A stretch of DNA of 64,000 nucleotides from Aphanothece sp. CMT-3BRIN-NPC111. GTDB taxonomy: Bacteria; Cyanobacteriota; Cyanobacteriia; Cyanobacteriales; JAHHGU01. The translations under genes and the position numbers were made by a program. This document shows, one piece after another, positions 9,149 through 18,540 of this stretch. Each line of letters begins with the position of its first letter. Position 1 is the stretch's first letter. The DNA lies in the NCBI GenBank assembly GCA_019359765.1, contig JAHHGU010000014.1, forward strand, positions 1 through 64,000. The letters run 5' to 3'. The notes beneath the pieces are model-generated. The model saw only the letters and a list, made by a program, of their open reading frames with translations. It did not search any database and was not told the origin of the DNA.

Positions 9149-10489
9149 TTAAGGATGTCTGACATTTGGTATATTTCCTGGACTATAAACTCTAGTGGAT
9201 GAGGGTAATCTAAGTATAAAATTTTTCCGTTTCATCCATAGCAAAAGAAAGCACGGCCAGAAGGACATACCGATCCAGGCATAAATACCAGGCAAGTCTC
9301 CTCCTCGCAGTAGTGGAATCAGACACGAACATAGAATGGCCCGGATCAGGATGCTAGCAAAAGGTTGAAGTCGACTACTATAAAGGATGATACTACCAAA
9401 AATCCAGCCATAGAGGCATGAGAAAAGAAAAATACCTACAATGCCAAAGTCAGCGTAAAATGACCCGAATAAAGTTGGCGAGAACCCAACTGTGGTTCCT
9501 TTATTTCGATCGCTTAAGCCAAATGCCTCCATGTAACCCCCTCCAGCAGGTTTTTCAGGCCACAAAGCTCTGGGAATAGGGCGAAGCAGAATCTCTATAT
9601 GCTCCATGCCCCATCGATAGTCTAGACGTTGTGGGTAAACATCTTGTACAAATACAAATCCATCAAGCATATTGGCGTCTTCCGCACTCAGAGCGCGATC
9701 CAAAGCTGACTGTTCAAAACCGTTACTTGCGAATTCTGCGTTTCGCAGGGCACCTGCCACTGTGAAAATGGCGATGCCTATGATACCAATAATAGCTAAA
9801 ACAACCAGACGCTTTTGCGGTCGATATGTAGAAGATACAATGATGCCACCAGCAATAATCCATCCCAAAAACTGAAAGCGTCCGCTGACATTGAATGTTA
9901 AAAAAGAGACCGCAATCAGAATTAGGATAGCAGCAATTTTGCTTTGCAGCGATGAAAGCCCGCCCAACTTCCACAGGCACAGGAGAAGCGTGGCAATTCC
10001 CACCAATACTAAGGGTAATAGTCGTAAGTAGCCACTAACTTCAAAAGCCAAGGAACGCCCGGTCTGTACCTGTGCGCTTACGTTAGAGCGACTTATTACT
10101 ACCAAGGGGAGGAACAACAACCCTACTAAGATGACTTTAGGACGTAACCATTTCAAAAGGAAGGGATCGTTAGTACCTGTAACGACAATTGGCAAGACTC
10201 GCCTCTGTCGTAACATATACGTTGCTATTAAACAGATTTGACCAATTACAATGTAACTTAAGGCTTGAAGGGCTGATTCATTTGTGATAATGTTAAAGCC
10301 ATACGAACTCAAGTGAATCCACGTTTGTATACCAATACTGACACTCCAGTATCGGTAAGAAGAAACGTAAAACAGGAGAGTACTTATTAGTATCGGTATT
10401 TCATCATTTCGCCGTAATAACCAAACTACACTAACAAAAATTAGCGTAATTTGGGTAAATGCTAGCTCTGGGAAGTCAAACCACGGCAT
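9149..10489 (-). CDS. O-antigen/exopolysaccharide polymerase (Wzy-like membrane protein)
   Basis: A hydrophobic protein of about 446 residues with roughly ten to twelve membrane segments and one long hydrophilic loop in the second half (about residues 255-340, with RALSAEDANMLDGFVFVQDV and RPIPRALWPEKPAGGGYMEA). The polytopic layout, the large periplasmic-side loop and the PRALWPxKP segment are typical of oligosaccharide repeat polymerases. The start is set at the ATG at 10489 because it gives a 14-nt overlap with the upstream glycosyltransferase stop; an ATG 72 bp further upstream is also open. Translational coupling with that gene is likely. These proteins have low sequence identity, so the exact polymer cannot be inferred. 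Confidence 0.8.
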   Translation of the reverse strand: MPWFDFPELAFTQITLIFVSVVWLLRRNDEIPILISTLLFYVSSYRYWSVSIGIQTWIHLSSYGFNIITNESALQALSYIVIGQICLIATYMLRQRRVLPIVVTGTNDPFLLKWLRPKVILVGLLFLPLVVISRSNVSAQVQTGRSLAFEVSGYLRLLPLVLVGIATLLLCLWKLGGLSSLQSKIAAILILIAVSFLTFNVSGRFQFLGWIIAGGIIVSSTYRPQKRLVVLAIIGIIGIAIFTVAGALRNAEFASNGFEQSALDRALSAEDANMLDGFVFVQDVYPQRLDYRWGMEHIEILLRPIPRALWPEKPAGGGYMEAFGLSDRNKGTTVGFSPTLFGSFYADFGIVGIFLFSCLYGWIFGSIILYSSRLQPFASILIRAILCSCLIPLLRGGDLPGIYAWIGMSFWPCFLLLWMKRKNFILRLPSSTRVYSPGNIPNVRHP

Positions 10490-11720
10490 AGGGTAAACAT
10501 TGTAGATGGTGCTGCAATTGTGAGAGGCTAAAAGCAGAAGTATTGGTAGACTGGAAAGCAAATTTTTCGAGTTGCCAAGGATTTTTTAGGCATAAGAGCA
10601 AAGCATTTGCGATCGCTTCCCCAGTCACTTCCTGTAATACCACACCGTTTTCTCGATCTTGAACCACAGCACCACAAAAGTTGGAAGCAATAATTGGGAG
10701 TTGCCATGCCTGTGCTTCCAGCTGTGTAAGTCCAAAACCATCAGAAAGGGTAGGGAACAAGAAAACATCTGCCAGCTGATAGTATTGAGCTGTTGCATTT
10801 CTAGGAACTGGACCAATCCACCTTACTCGCTCATACATTTGAACTAGCTGGGGCGTAGCGATGCCAAAAGGGCCAACTAGCCAAAATTCTATAGGCTGAT
10901 CCTGTAAAAGTTTAGCCGCTTCTAGTAGTGCGGCAAGGCCTTTCCGCAAAATCACTTGACCAAGAAACAGCACTCGCAGCGGACGTTCGATGGAGAAGGT
11001 TGAGGGGTAGGTTCGCACAAAGTTCTGTGTTTGCTCAGGTGCTTTATAGGCAAGAGGAATGATATCCATTTTATGGGTAGGAATACCCGCCTGCTGTAGG
11101 GCTTGGCTTGACCAGAGGGAATTAACCACAATTCGATCAGCTAATGAGCATTCTTCCTGCCATCTAGCCCAGTATTGGGATGGGGCAGGTTGCCAATTTG
11201 ATTGGTAAGTAGGTTGTCTAGCATGTTCCTGTAGAACTAATTTTTCCTCAACTGGCCCTGGATCGATTTGACCCAATATAGTACGCCAGCCTCTACTTTT
11301 AGCATAGCGGAGCAGTTCTAAGGCAGCGTAACTGTAGGCAAAGAGGGTAGGGCGGGAGTTGGCAGTTGCGAGTTGAGGGTTAATAGCATCTAGTAACTGC
11401 ACTGCGTGTTGTTGGAACCAGCAATTACGGGCCATGATGCGGTCCCATCCTGAATTTCTTTGAATTCGTTGAGCTATTTCAAAGCGAATCAAAGAAGCAG
11501 TGAAGGCGTGAACAGAGGCTGAAGCCAAATCTGGGTGAAATCGCTCCCGTAAATTGGCTAAGACAGATGTCGGCAGCAGGTTTAGTGCCGACTGAGGCAA
11601 ACACCAGCTATCAGTGATTAGGTGGGCTAGTTGTCCTGCCTGATGTAAAGCCCGCGGTATAGCGTAATGCTCGCGGGCTCCGAGTTGGCAGCATATCCAG
11701 GATGGCAATTTTTCAGACAT
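10476..11720 (-). CDS. Family 4 glycosyltransferase
   Basis: A 414-residue GT-B glycosyltransferase. The N-terminal half is of the type that begins with an organelle-like Rossmann unit (MSEKLPSWICCQLGAREHYA) and includes GWRTILGQIDPGPVEE. The donor domain is clear: PLRVLFLGQVILRKGLAALL, IEFWLVGPFGI, then FLFPTLSDGFGLTQLEAQAW, which supplies the EX7E motif. It overlaps the polymerase gene by 14 nt and is separated from the FkbM methyltransferase gene by 12 bp, so these three form one transcription unit. Specificity is unknown. Confidence 0.9.
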   Translation of the reverse strand: MSEKLPSWICCQLGAREHYAIPRALHQAGQLAHLITDSWCLPQSALNLLPTSVLANLRERFHPDLASASVHAFTASLIRFEIAQRIQRNSGWDRIMARNCWFQQHAVQLLDAINPQLATANSRPTLFAYSYAALELLRYAKSRGWRTILGQIDPGPVEEKLVLQEHARQPTYQSNWQPAPSQYWARWQEECSLADRIVVNSLWSSQALQQAGIPTHKMDIIPLAYKAPEQTQNFVRTYPSTFSIERPLRVLFLGQVILRKGLAALLEAAKLLQDQPIEFWLVGPFGIATPQLVQMYERVRWIGPVPRNATAQYYQLADVFLFPTLSDGFGLTQLEAQAWQLPIIASNFCGAVVQDRENGVVLQEVTGEAIANALLLCLKNPWQLEKFAFQSTNTSAFSLSQLQHHLQCLPYAVV

Positions 11721-11732
11721 TGAATCATCGAT

Positions 11733-12410
11733 TTAATGTGACCTAGTGGTAACCCAAGATGTTTTGATGGTACGTGATTCTGATCCTAGCAACCAGTGAG
11801 GCTGGGGTGGATGGACATCAACGGTTCTGTTAGCTTTAGCAAAGAAATCCAGCACCGGCTCAAGAAGATGGTCGCCATGCACTTCTACTACCCAGTTATG
11901 CGGTTCTCCAAGCAAGGAGGCCGCTCCCTTTAGCACTTCCACTTCGCTACCTTCCACATCTACTTTGATTAAGGATGGCTTGCCATGCAGTGAGGGGTGT
12001 TCATCGTAGGCTTTATCCAATGTTATAGTTTTTTCATCCGAGGTTGCACCCACAAATAAGGGTATAAATTCAAAATGGATGTCAGCATATTGTGACCAAG
12101 CAGCAGGAACAGACAAAGCCGGTTGTTCGGCTATACCTGGTTCAAAGGCTATGATGTAAACATCGTGTTGATGGCGTTTGATAGCATGGGCACATCCATA
12201 GGTAAAGTAGCCGTCGTTAGCACCTACATCCCAAACAACTTGAATCTGCGGGATAACTTGATTAAGCCACGGGTTCAGGACATGCTCGTAAATACCAAGC
12301 AGCTTTCGCTTCGAGGACGCAGGGTTAAGGATGAGGCGAGATCCTCGAAATGGACCCGCTAATATGGTCAAAGGAATTGGCTTTTTACTGAAATATGGAA
12401 AGAGGTTCAT
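11733..12410 (-). CDS. FkbM-family SAM-dependent methyltransferase
   Basis: A 225-residue methyltransferase likely to O-methylate a sugar of the polysaccharide. The SAM-binding motif I is VVWDVGANDGYFTYGCA (about residues 58-74), the acidic post-I region is YIIAFEPG, and the FkbM signature LIKVDVEGSEVEVLKGA is present (about 147-163), followed by WVVEVHGDHL. It is co-directional with the downstream glycosyltransferase, 12 bp apart. The ATG at 12410 follows a roughly 230-bp leader, so this gene may start the transcription unit that includes the polymerase. Function as a sugar methyltransferase is inferred from family and context. Confidence 0.88.
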   Translation of the reverse strand: MNLFPYFSKKPIPLTILAGPFRGSRLILNPASSKRKLLGIYEHVLNPWLNQVIPQIQVVWDVGANDGYFTYGCAHAIKRHQHDVYIIAFEPGIAEQPALSVPAAWSQYADIHFEFIPLFVGATSDEKTITLDKAYDEHPSLHGKPSLIKVDVEGSEVEVLKGAASLLGEPHNWVVEVHGDHLLEPVLDFFAKANRTVDVHPPQPHWLLGSESRTIKTSWVTTRSH

Positions 12411-12641
12411 TATACAAATTTAAGTTTTAGACAAACCACAAGTATAGATGACTCCTAATAAAATAATGAGTCAGCATACGAGACAGAAGCGTAGGTGAGT
12501 ATCCCCTTTAGTAAACTATGGGCAAAAAATTTTATCCATAGGGAGATGGTTTGAATTCATGAAGGATCGGAACATGTGGGAACCTTGCTAAATTAGACGT
12601 AATTGCCATCGATTTACTAACTCTGTTTGCATGATATGTGG

Positions 12642-13181
12642 TTATAACAAAAAAGGAGAATAATTTAGGGAATAATTAAGGTGGGTATTTCGTATTCCAA
12701 TAATTCTTGCCGGCACCCCCCCTACAATGGTGTAAGGTTCTACGTCTTTTGTGACTACTGAGCCTGCACCTACAACGGCCCCCTCGCCAATAGTGAGTCC
12801 TGGCAGAATTATGGCTCGGTAAGCAATCCAAACGCGATCACCAATCATTACATCCCCACCCTTGTCACTAAATTCTGGAGACTGCGGATCGTGTCCCAAA
12901 GTTAAAATGGTGGCTTCTGGGCCAATGGAGACATCCGAGCCAGTACGAATTTGATAGTGGCGACCGTCGAACAGACAGCCGAAGTTAACCACATTGCGAT
13001 CGCCCAGATGTACTTTTCTACCATTTAAGAATCGACATCCCATTTGTACAGAGGTTCCCACCCCTACCTCTGCTAAATAGGTTTTGAGATAAGTCATGCG
13101 GATTTGGCGAGATGGACAGTTTCCAATCATATGATTGTAGCCATAACTCAGAACACTGCCAGCAAGGAGCCTAAAGTTCAT
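12642..13181 (-). CDS. Left-handed beta-helix acyltransferase
   Basis: A hexapeptide-repeat acyltransferase of about 179 residues, probably acetylating a sugar hydroxyl or amine. The hexapeptide coils run from about VGTSVQMGCRFLNG onward, the catalytic His lies in TLGHDPQSPEF, and the family ending is intact: GEGAVVGAGSVVTKDVEPYT then GGVPARIIG. An ATG 39 bp upstream (13220) is open, but the Met at 13181 (MNFRLLAGSVLSYG) gives the usual N terminus. It stands between unrelated short broken frames upstream and a 230-bp gap downstream. Confidence 0.85.
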   Translation of the reverse strand: MNFRLLAGSVLSYGYNHMIGNCPSRQIRMTYLKTYLAEVGVGTSVQMGCRFLNGRKVHLGDRNVVNFGCLFDGRHYQIRTGSDVSIGPEATILTLGHDPQSPEFSDKGGDVMIGDRVWIAYRAIILPGLTIGEGAVVGAGSVVTKDVEPYTIVGGVPARIIGIRNTHLNYSLNYSPFLL

Positions 13182-13206
13182 AAGTGTAGAGCCTTTAATA
13201 GGACAC

Positions 13207-13588
13207 TCAGAAATTCTCAAAGTAGTTCCAAGGATGCTCGGAGTCAGCTATTTTTTGCAAAACTAGCAAATTACAAAAATTATTAGGCCACTCATACCAA
13301 TATGGTTTGCGCTTGATGAATGCTGCTGCCATATATTTTGCTTTACGATTTAGAGTAGGCTGTAATTCCGGCGTTATAATAATTTTATATGTATATTGTT
13401 TTTTATAAACTTTTACAATCATGCTTAAAAATAATTTCGGCTAAAGTCCGAGCCTCCAGTTTGCTGATACCACCAGCAATATTGCGTCGATTTTTATCAA
13501 TCTCTCCAACCCAACCTCGGCCAATTACTTAATCGGTAAATAATTCAAAATTTTCAGGGAGCCGAATATCTAGAAACTGACGTGTCAT
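13207..13588 (-). pseudogene. Two small overlapping frames, first with an internal stop; unidentified
   Basis: From the ATG at 13588 a frame reads MTRQFLDIRLPENFELFTD, meets TAA at 13529-13531, and continues in the same frame for about 41 codons (starting VIGRGWVGEIDKNRRNIAG) to a stop at 13403. A second frame starts at 13422, overlaps the first by 20 nt and encodes 71 residues (MIVKVYKKQYTYKIIITPEL, then KRKPYWYEWPNNF). The overlap suggests an old translationally coupled pair. I do not recognise either product. It may be a degraded accessory module or chance reading frames. Confidence 0.3.
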
Positions 13589-13623
13589 AATTGTAACTTT
13601 CCTTCAGATTTTATGATCTAATT

Positions 13624-14760
13624 TTATTTGAAACGATCTATTACCAATTGGGCATTCCTTTGCCAAGAGTTCTCCTCAAAGTACCTCTCCCATTCAGGGT
13701 TAGGAGGATTTTCTAACCATCTTATAATTCCCTTCACGAGCGCATCTACATCATCCGGATCAATCCAAATCCCAAGTTCATAATTCTGTATGACAGAGCG
13801 TAAAGAACCTTCACCTGCCGACGCTATACAGGGTTGGCGATAGTTGGCAGATGTATTTAAAGCACTACTCGCAGATCGAAAAGTCTTGCTGTAAGTGAGT
13901 ACAGTAATATCTGTAGCTTCAAAAAAGTTCCCTATTTCCGTATCTGCAATAAATCGCACCTCCCAGCGGCAGCGATCCGCAACCCCTAAACTTTTTGCTA
14001 AATCCTGATAAAAAGAAGCGGGACGTTGATTAGATGACTGTTCTTTCCCAGCAACAATTAGATATAAATTAGGAAAATTAGTCATTGCGCGAATAACAAG
14101 ATCGAGATTTTTGTTATCCCGAATATGACCAAAAGCCAGCATCACTTTGACGTCAAAGGGCAAATCGAGGCTGGAGCGGGTTTTTTCCCGGGATTGAGTC
14201 CCATTAGGAAAGTGATAGATTCCCTGGGGAATTGCGGTTGTCCGGAGTCGAGGCATTGGTCGAACTGTATCAAGTTCGATAGCTTCATGGACAAAAGCTT
14301 CACGTAGGAAAGAATAACCACAAGCTATTGACCAGCGATGCCACCAGCGAGGGCCAACAACAAAATCCCGCACTGGATCATGTACTACAGCCCCAAAGAC
14401 AACTCCTTTTTTGCTCAGCTGCCTCAAACGATAAGACCAAAGAGGTGCCAAATATTCTACATAACCCATTAATACATACTGAAAATCATTTTCCTCAATA
14501 AAGCTAACCAGTTTAGTAAAATTGAAGAGGGTTACAGAGGAAAAGTGTATTGCCTTTGAAACCTTATGAGGTAGTGGCTTAGTGGGGGTTATTTCTTGCA
14601 GGATTGGTACAATGTGATACTTCTCTCCCCTACCAGTCGGATATTTAGCAGTGCTAAGTAGAGTAACATCTACTCCAAGAGCTACCAAAGCGTTAGCCTG
14701 TTCGTGGGCATAATCAGCAATACCGCCGTAGCTAGCGGGTGAGTAGTAGAGAAGTTTCAT
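13624..14760 (-). CDS. Family 4 glycosyltransferase
   Basis: A 378-residue GT-B enzyme. It starts MKLLYYSPASYGGIADYAHE, with the Gly-rich acceptor loop (GGIADYA) seen in many GT4 proteins. The donor domain begins VMLAFGHIRDNKNLDLVIRA and continues with LYLIVAGKEQSS. The usual EX7E segment is replaced by LTYSKTFRSASSALNTSANY, so it lacks a canonical second Glu, as in some GT4 subfamilies that act on lipid-linked acceptors. Its ATG overlaps the stop of the upstream glycosyltransferase by 4 nt (ATGA), indicating translational coupling. Confidence 0.87.
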   Translation of the reverse strand: MKLLYYSPASYGGIADYAHEQANALVALGVDVTLLSTAKYPTGRGEKYHIVPILQEITPTKPLPHKVSKAIHFSSVTLFNFTKLVSFIEENDFQYVLMGYVEYLAPLWSYRLRQLSKKGVVFGAVVHDPVRDFVVGPRWWHRWSIACGYSFLREAFVHEAIELDTVRPMPRLRTTAIPQGIYHFPNGTQSREKTRSSLDLPFDVKVMLAFGHIRDNKNLDLVIRAMTNFPNLYLIVAGKEQSSNQRPASFYQDLAKSLGVADRCRWEVRFIADTEIGNFFEATDITVLTYSKTFRSASSALNTSANYRQPCIASAGEGSLRSVIQNYELGIWIDPDDVDALVKGIIRWLENPPNPEWERYFEENSWQRNAQLVIDRFK

Positions 14761-16079
14761 TGGTTATACAAGGTAAAATCGGAAGTTTCACTTCCCCAAA
14801 GACATTTCAAGAAATTCTCCGGTGAATGATAAGCCTGTGCTAACTTAGCTTTTACCATAGCTTCAGCTCTGTACTTAGATATTTGCAAAGCCATCAGATA
14901 AATTTTTTCTGCCAGGTCTAAGACGTTTTCATTTTCAACGCCAAGCCCCGCACCATACTGAGAAACAGCATCTTCCATCCAAGTATCTTTTGTAAAGATA
15001 ATGGGTATCCCAGCGGTAGCAGCTTCAACAGCAATGCCAGATATTCTCGCATAGTAAGACTCACGGCGATAAGGTAACACTATACAGTCGCTTTGAGCTA
15101 GGTATTGGTCGTACTCATCACTGCTGAGGTCTGATTTCAATAAAAGGACGTTTTGACTGTTTTCTAATTTTGGATTGGGTTCAAGTTTAGAACCGTCTAA
15201 GTAATAAATCTCTCGATTCCATTGGATGATAAATTTAACATTCAGTTCCGGATGCTCCTTGATCAGATGGAGGATTGCCAGTTGCAGTAGATCGATTCCC
15301 TTCTCCAGGCGAGGCGGTCCAAGACAGCTCATCACAACAAGTTCTCCAGGACTTTTTTGAACGATCTGTTCTGCGAGTAGCTTAATTCTAGGACTTGGGA
15401 AAACCTTAACATCTACCCCAGTTAGGATATTGTACTCTAAAGCAAGACGGCTACTGTCAGTGGCTAGACAGACTACCCCAGACTGAATAAAACATTGAAA
15501 GCTTTGAATGGTTTTTTTGAGAATATTAGTAGAACGTTTAAAGACAGGCTGAATTGAATTATTGGGGTAACTACCGGCATTATTTCTGAAAAATAACACA
15601 AGCCGCTTAAATTTTTTTCCTTGGTATTTCCTGACTAACAATAGCCAAGCTGCCAAATGGTAAATAATAACCGTAGGGACAAATATACAGTCAAAAGGTT
15701 CTGAGGAGGCTAGAAATTTATCTAAAGTCTTGTAGACCCGCCAGTTGTGTTGTCCGATTCCCCAATATCGCTTGAGAGCCGAGGGACTGTAATAGATGCC
15801 ATCCCAATTTGTATATTGAAATAGGGGCAGGGCCTTCAGTTCCTGAACGATCTCTGGGCTTACTGTTTGATGGGCTGCGATTGCCACATCTACTCCCCTC
15901 AACCGATTGATTTCTGTAACTGCCTTATCATATTCGTACCAGTGACCCGTATAGTCTTTTAGTGCCTCTTCTACGATCAACAATCGTCGTTGTTTTGACT
16001 GCATGGGTATCAAAAGTTTAGTGTAAAGGGGAGCAGCCTTAAGTAAATGCCTTAAATTCAGTGAGTATCGGAAATACAT
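14757..16079 (-). CDS. GT-B glycosyltransferase (GT4-like)
   Basis: A glycosyltransferase of up to 440 residues. The first 25 residues look like a poor N terminus, and the Met at 16004 (MQSKQRRLLIVEEALKDYTG) is an attractive alternative start. The donor domain shows VVMSCLGPPRLEKGIDLLQL, VKFIIQWN, and CIVLPYRRESYYARISGIAV followed by EAATAGIPIIF, an EX7E-like end. It is translationally coupled by a 4-nt overlap to the next glycosyltransferase. The region upstream of its start contains a MITE-like element, so its promoter may lie within or next to that insertion. Confidence 0.83.
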   Translation of the reverse strand: MYFRYSLNLRHLLKAAPLYTKLLIPMQSKQRRLLIVEEALKDYTGHWYEYDKAVTEINRLRGVDVAIAAHQTVSPEIVQELKALPLFQYTNWDGIYYSPSALKRYWGIGQHNWRVYKTLDKFLASSEPFDCIFVPTVIIYHLAAWLLLVRKYQGKKFKRLVLFFRNNAGSYPNNSIQPVFKRSTNILKKTIQSFQCFIQSGVVCLATDSSRLALEYNILTGVDVKVFPSPRIKLLAEQIVQKSPGELVVMSCLGPPRLEKGIDLLQLAILHLIKEHPELNVKFIIQWNREIYYLDGSKLEPNPKLENSQNVLLLKSDLSSDEYDQYLAQSDCIVLPYRRESYYARISGIAVEAATAGIPIIFTKDTWMEDAVSQYGAGLGVENENVLDLAEKIYLMALQISKYRAEAMVKAKLAQAYHSPENFLKCLWGSETSDFTLYNQ

Positions 16080-16187
16080 GAACCAGAAATGCCACCTATA
16101 GCACTGATTCGTGATGGCCTATTAGTAGTCAGGCTATAGCTTCCGGTCAATATTCTTGATGATCCCAATCAACATGGCAGCAAGGGT

Positions 16188-16294
16188 ACTATAGCAATCC
16201 TCTATGAGTTGTGAAAATTTACGGAGTCTAAAAGCACGCGTCTACAAGCTTTAAGCCTTTTTATTTATCACAAATGATTTAGGACTGCTATAGT
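16188..16294. mobile_element. MITE-like element with imperfect terminal inverted repeats
   Basis: About 105 bp bounded by CTATAGCAATCC at 16189-16200 and GGACTGCTATAG at 16282-16293. Read inward, the two ends agree over roughly 20 of 26 bases (CTATAGCA.TCCT, then a second block ending TTGTGA). It has no coding capacity. The size, termini and intergenic position between two polysaccharide genes fit a miniature inverted-repeat element mobilised by an IS630/Tc1-type transposase, though no transposase is in the window and target-site duplication is unclear. Confidence 0.6.
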
Positions 16295-16296
16295 TT

Positions 16297-17274
16297 TCAT
16301 CGGCGGTTTGAAGCAAATGCTGGAATTGGCTCTGTGCCCAGCTGGGCTTGATACCATCTGACGGTTTTGTAGATCCCCTGCTCTAAATTGGTGGCAGCAC
16401 GCCAACCAATTTCCTGCCTGACACGGCTCACGTCCAGTAACCGCTTCTTCACCCCAACAAATTTTGTCGTGTTGTACTGGAGCTTGCCAGAAAAGCCGGA
16501 TGCCTGCTTGATGAGTTCTGAGATCGCTCTGATAGAATAAGCCTGACCAGTCCCCAAGTTCAAGACATCCACGTTCGAGTGCTTCGCAGCAGTGATAATT
16601 CCATCCACTGCATCATCCACATACAGAAATTCTCGCTCTTGATTACCGTCTCCCCAAACCTCGACCGCGTCACTGCTTGCTTGCGCTGCCCGGACAAACT
16701 TGCCAATAAGTGCCCCCATGACATGGGAGTTTTCAGCAAAACTGTCATGGGGACCGTAGACAGTCGGTAAGACTACGCTGGTACAGCTGAGTCCATATTC
16801 CTGACGATAAGCCCGCTGACCAACCAGCAGTGCTTTCTTAGTCATGGCGTAGCTGAATAAATAATCTTCCGGCTCAGTTCCCCAGAGTTCTGTTTCTGGA
16901 TGCGGTTCTTCATGGGAAGGATACATACAGTAAGACACAACACTGGTAAATTTTGCTTTGGGAAAGAAGCGAGCCCATGCCTCCAGGATGTTCACGTTTA
17001 TTGACATATTGACGTGAAATTGAGTTGCCGGATGGTGAACTGGCCAATCTCCAGCTTTATAGAGTGCCGCCAAGTGAAAGATATGGTCACATTCAAAAGC
17101 CCAGTGCAACTTTTCAAACCAATCAAATGTCGCAGAACGGTTCACTAAATCAACGGTATCTGACCCTAAACCAATAATGCGACACTCAGGACCAAGCATA
17201 GCTTGTAGTCGGCTGACTAAGGCACTGCCAATAAACCCTGTTGCACCAGTAACAATTACATTTTTCATCGCCAA
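16297..17274 (-). CDS. NAD-dependent epimerase, GDP-L-fucose synthase-like
   Basis: A 325-residue extended short-chain dehydrogenase. NADP-binding VIVTGATGFIGSALVSRL is at the N terminus. The active site has VSYCMYPSHEEP (Ser-Cys-Met-Tyr-Pro as in GDP-fucose synthases) and the Tyr-Lys pair in SYAMTKKALL. PTVYGPHDSFAENSHVMGAL and VWGDGNQEREFLYVDDA match the WcaG/Fcl pattern closely. With Gmd (2610-3566) it would complete GDP-mannose to GDP-fucose by epimerisation and reduction. It is preceded 15 bp upstream by a sugar C-methyltransferase gene, so a related GDP-deoxyhexose product is also possible. Confidence 0.82.
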   Translation of the reverse strand: MAMKNVIVTGATGFIGSALVSRLQAMLGPECRIIGLGSDTVDLVNRSATFDWFEKLHWAFECDHIFHLAALYKAGDWPVHHPATQFHVNMSINVNILEAWARFFPKAKFTSVVSYCMYPSHEEPHPETELWGTEPEDYLFSYAMTKKALLVGQRAYRQEYGLSCTSVVLPTVYGPHDSFAENSHVMGALIGKFVRAAQASSDAVEVWGDGNQEREFLYVDDAVDGIITAAKHSNVDVLNLGTGQAYSIRAISELIKQASGFSGKLQYNTTKFVGVKKRLLDVSRVRQEIGWRAATNLEQGIYKTVRWYQAQLGTEPIPAFASNRR

Positions 17275-17289
17275 ACCCTTAGCTAGTAT

Positions 17290-18531
17290 TTAGGAGATGG
17301 ACTCAAAACTCAGAACGCGCACATTGGGAACCGGAACAATGAACTTCCCACCGTTCAGAAGAAAAGTCTTGTACTTGCCAATCAGATAGTCAAGGAAATT
17401 CCAGGACAGAATCAGATAGTAGTCTGGTTGTTCCTGAAGAGTGCGTTCATCAATGATGGGGATGTAAGTACCTGGAGTTAGACGACCAATCTTAAATTGG
17501 TTAACTTCTGTTGCACATTCAACCAAACTTGGTTCAATTTTGCAGAAATTGAGAAGCGTGTTGCCCTTCACCGGCGCTCCCAAGGCAAAAACTCGTTTAC
17601 CTTCCTGCTTGATCTGGGTTAACAAGTTAATCAAATCATCAGTGTTTTTCTTTACTCGTGCAGCAAAGTCTTGATAAGTCGAAAGATCGTTCAGTCCTGC
17701 TTGAATTTCCGCTTCAATAGCCTGCTGTACCTTGTCACTGGTGGGCATTGGGTGAGATTTTAGCCCGGTGTACAGAATAAAGGAGCCGCCATGAATATCA
17801 GTAAATTCCACGTCTAGCAACCGCATATCATGGGCTTCAAAGAGCCGCTGGAGCGGGGCTATGGCATGAATACAACTGTGTTCGTGGTAGAAGTGATCGA
17901 ACTGGTTTCTCTCGATCAGGTCTTTGAGATTCACGCACTGAACAGCAAACACCGTGTTATTGTGCATCACCTGCCTCAACCCCTCAATGAAGTTGTGCAG
18001 GTCAGGTAGGTGATAGAATACTGCCGTAGCCGTAATCAAGTCGGGCGAAATGCCCAGTTGACGCATGGCTGTGCCTGCCTCAAGATTCCATAATGTTCGA
18101 CCAACTGTTATTCCCTGGGAGCGAGCTAGTTCCCCTACACGCAAGCTTGGGTCAATGCCGAAAGTACGCATTCCATGAGTGGCAAAGGCTTTCAGTAAGG
18201 TGCCGTCATTACAACCGATATCCATTACCAAGGAGTTAGGCTGTAAATCAAGCTTCTGGACTATGTGGGATGCTAGACGTTCAAAGTGTTGAACAATTGG
18301 TACATTAACCCCTGTAATATAGGGATGATCCGTGAAAAGGAATTCGGGAGAAGGAAACTCAGCAATTTGGACTTGCCAGCAGTCCTGGCAAACCATCATA
18401 GAGATGGGAAAGAGTAGCTCTGTATCTTTTGTTTCAGGGGTAGGGAAGTTGTTCCCATTGGGTTGCATCCCTAAATCTATAAACTCGGCGAGGTTGTGCG
18501 AAGCACACGTCATACAGGTCTTTCTTTTCAT
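17290..18531 (-). CDS. Sugar C-methyltransferase (zinc-binding N-domain, SAM-dependent)
   Basis: A 413-residue methyltransferase of the TylC3/NovU type that C-methylates NDP-4-keto sugars. The N-terminal zinc domain is visible as CMTCASHNLAEFIDLGMQPN and MMVCQDCWQVQ (two CxxC pairs). The SAM domain has LVMDIGCNDGTLLKAFA, with HEHSCIHAIAPLQRLF as the conserved His-rich segment. The C-terminal domain carries RVFALGAPVKGNTLLNF, matching the GAxxKGNTLLN pattern of this family. It lies 15 bp upstream of the fucose synthase-like epimerase, suggesting that a 4-keto intermediate may be methylated to a branched sugar. Family assignment is firm; the substrate is inferred. Confidence 0.88.
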   Translation of the reverse strand: MKRKTCMTCASHNLAEFIDLGMQPNGNNFPTPETKDTELLFPISMMVCQDCWQVQIAEFPSPEFLFTDHPYITGVNVPIVQHFERLASHIVQKLDLQPNSLVMDIGCNDGTLLKAFATHGMRTFGIDPSLRVGELARSQGITVGRTLWNLEAGTAMRQLGISPDLITATAVFYHLPDLHNFIEGLRQVMHNNTVFAVQCVNLKDLIERNQFDHFYHEHSCIHAIAPLQRLFEAHDMRLLDVEFTDIHGGSFILYTGLKSHPMPTSDKVQQAIEAEIQAGLNDLSTYQDFAARVKKNTDDLINLLTQIKQEGKRVFALGAPVKGNTLLNFCKIEPSLVECATEVNQFKIGRLTPGTYIPIIDERTLQEQPDYYLILSWNFLDYLIGKYKTFLLNGGKFIVPVPNVRVLSFESIS

Positions 18532-18540
18532 GATTTGGAG

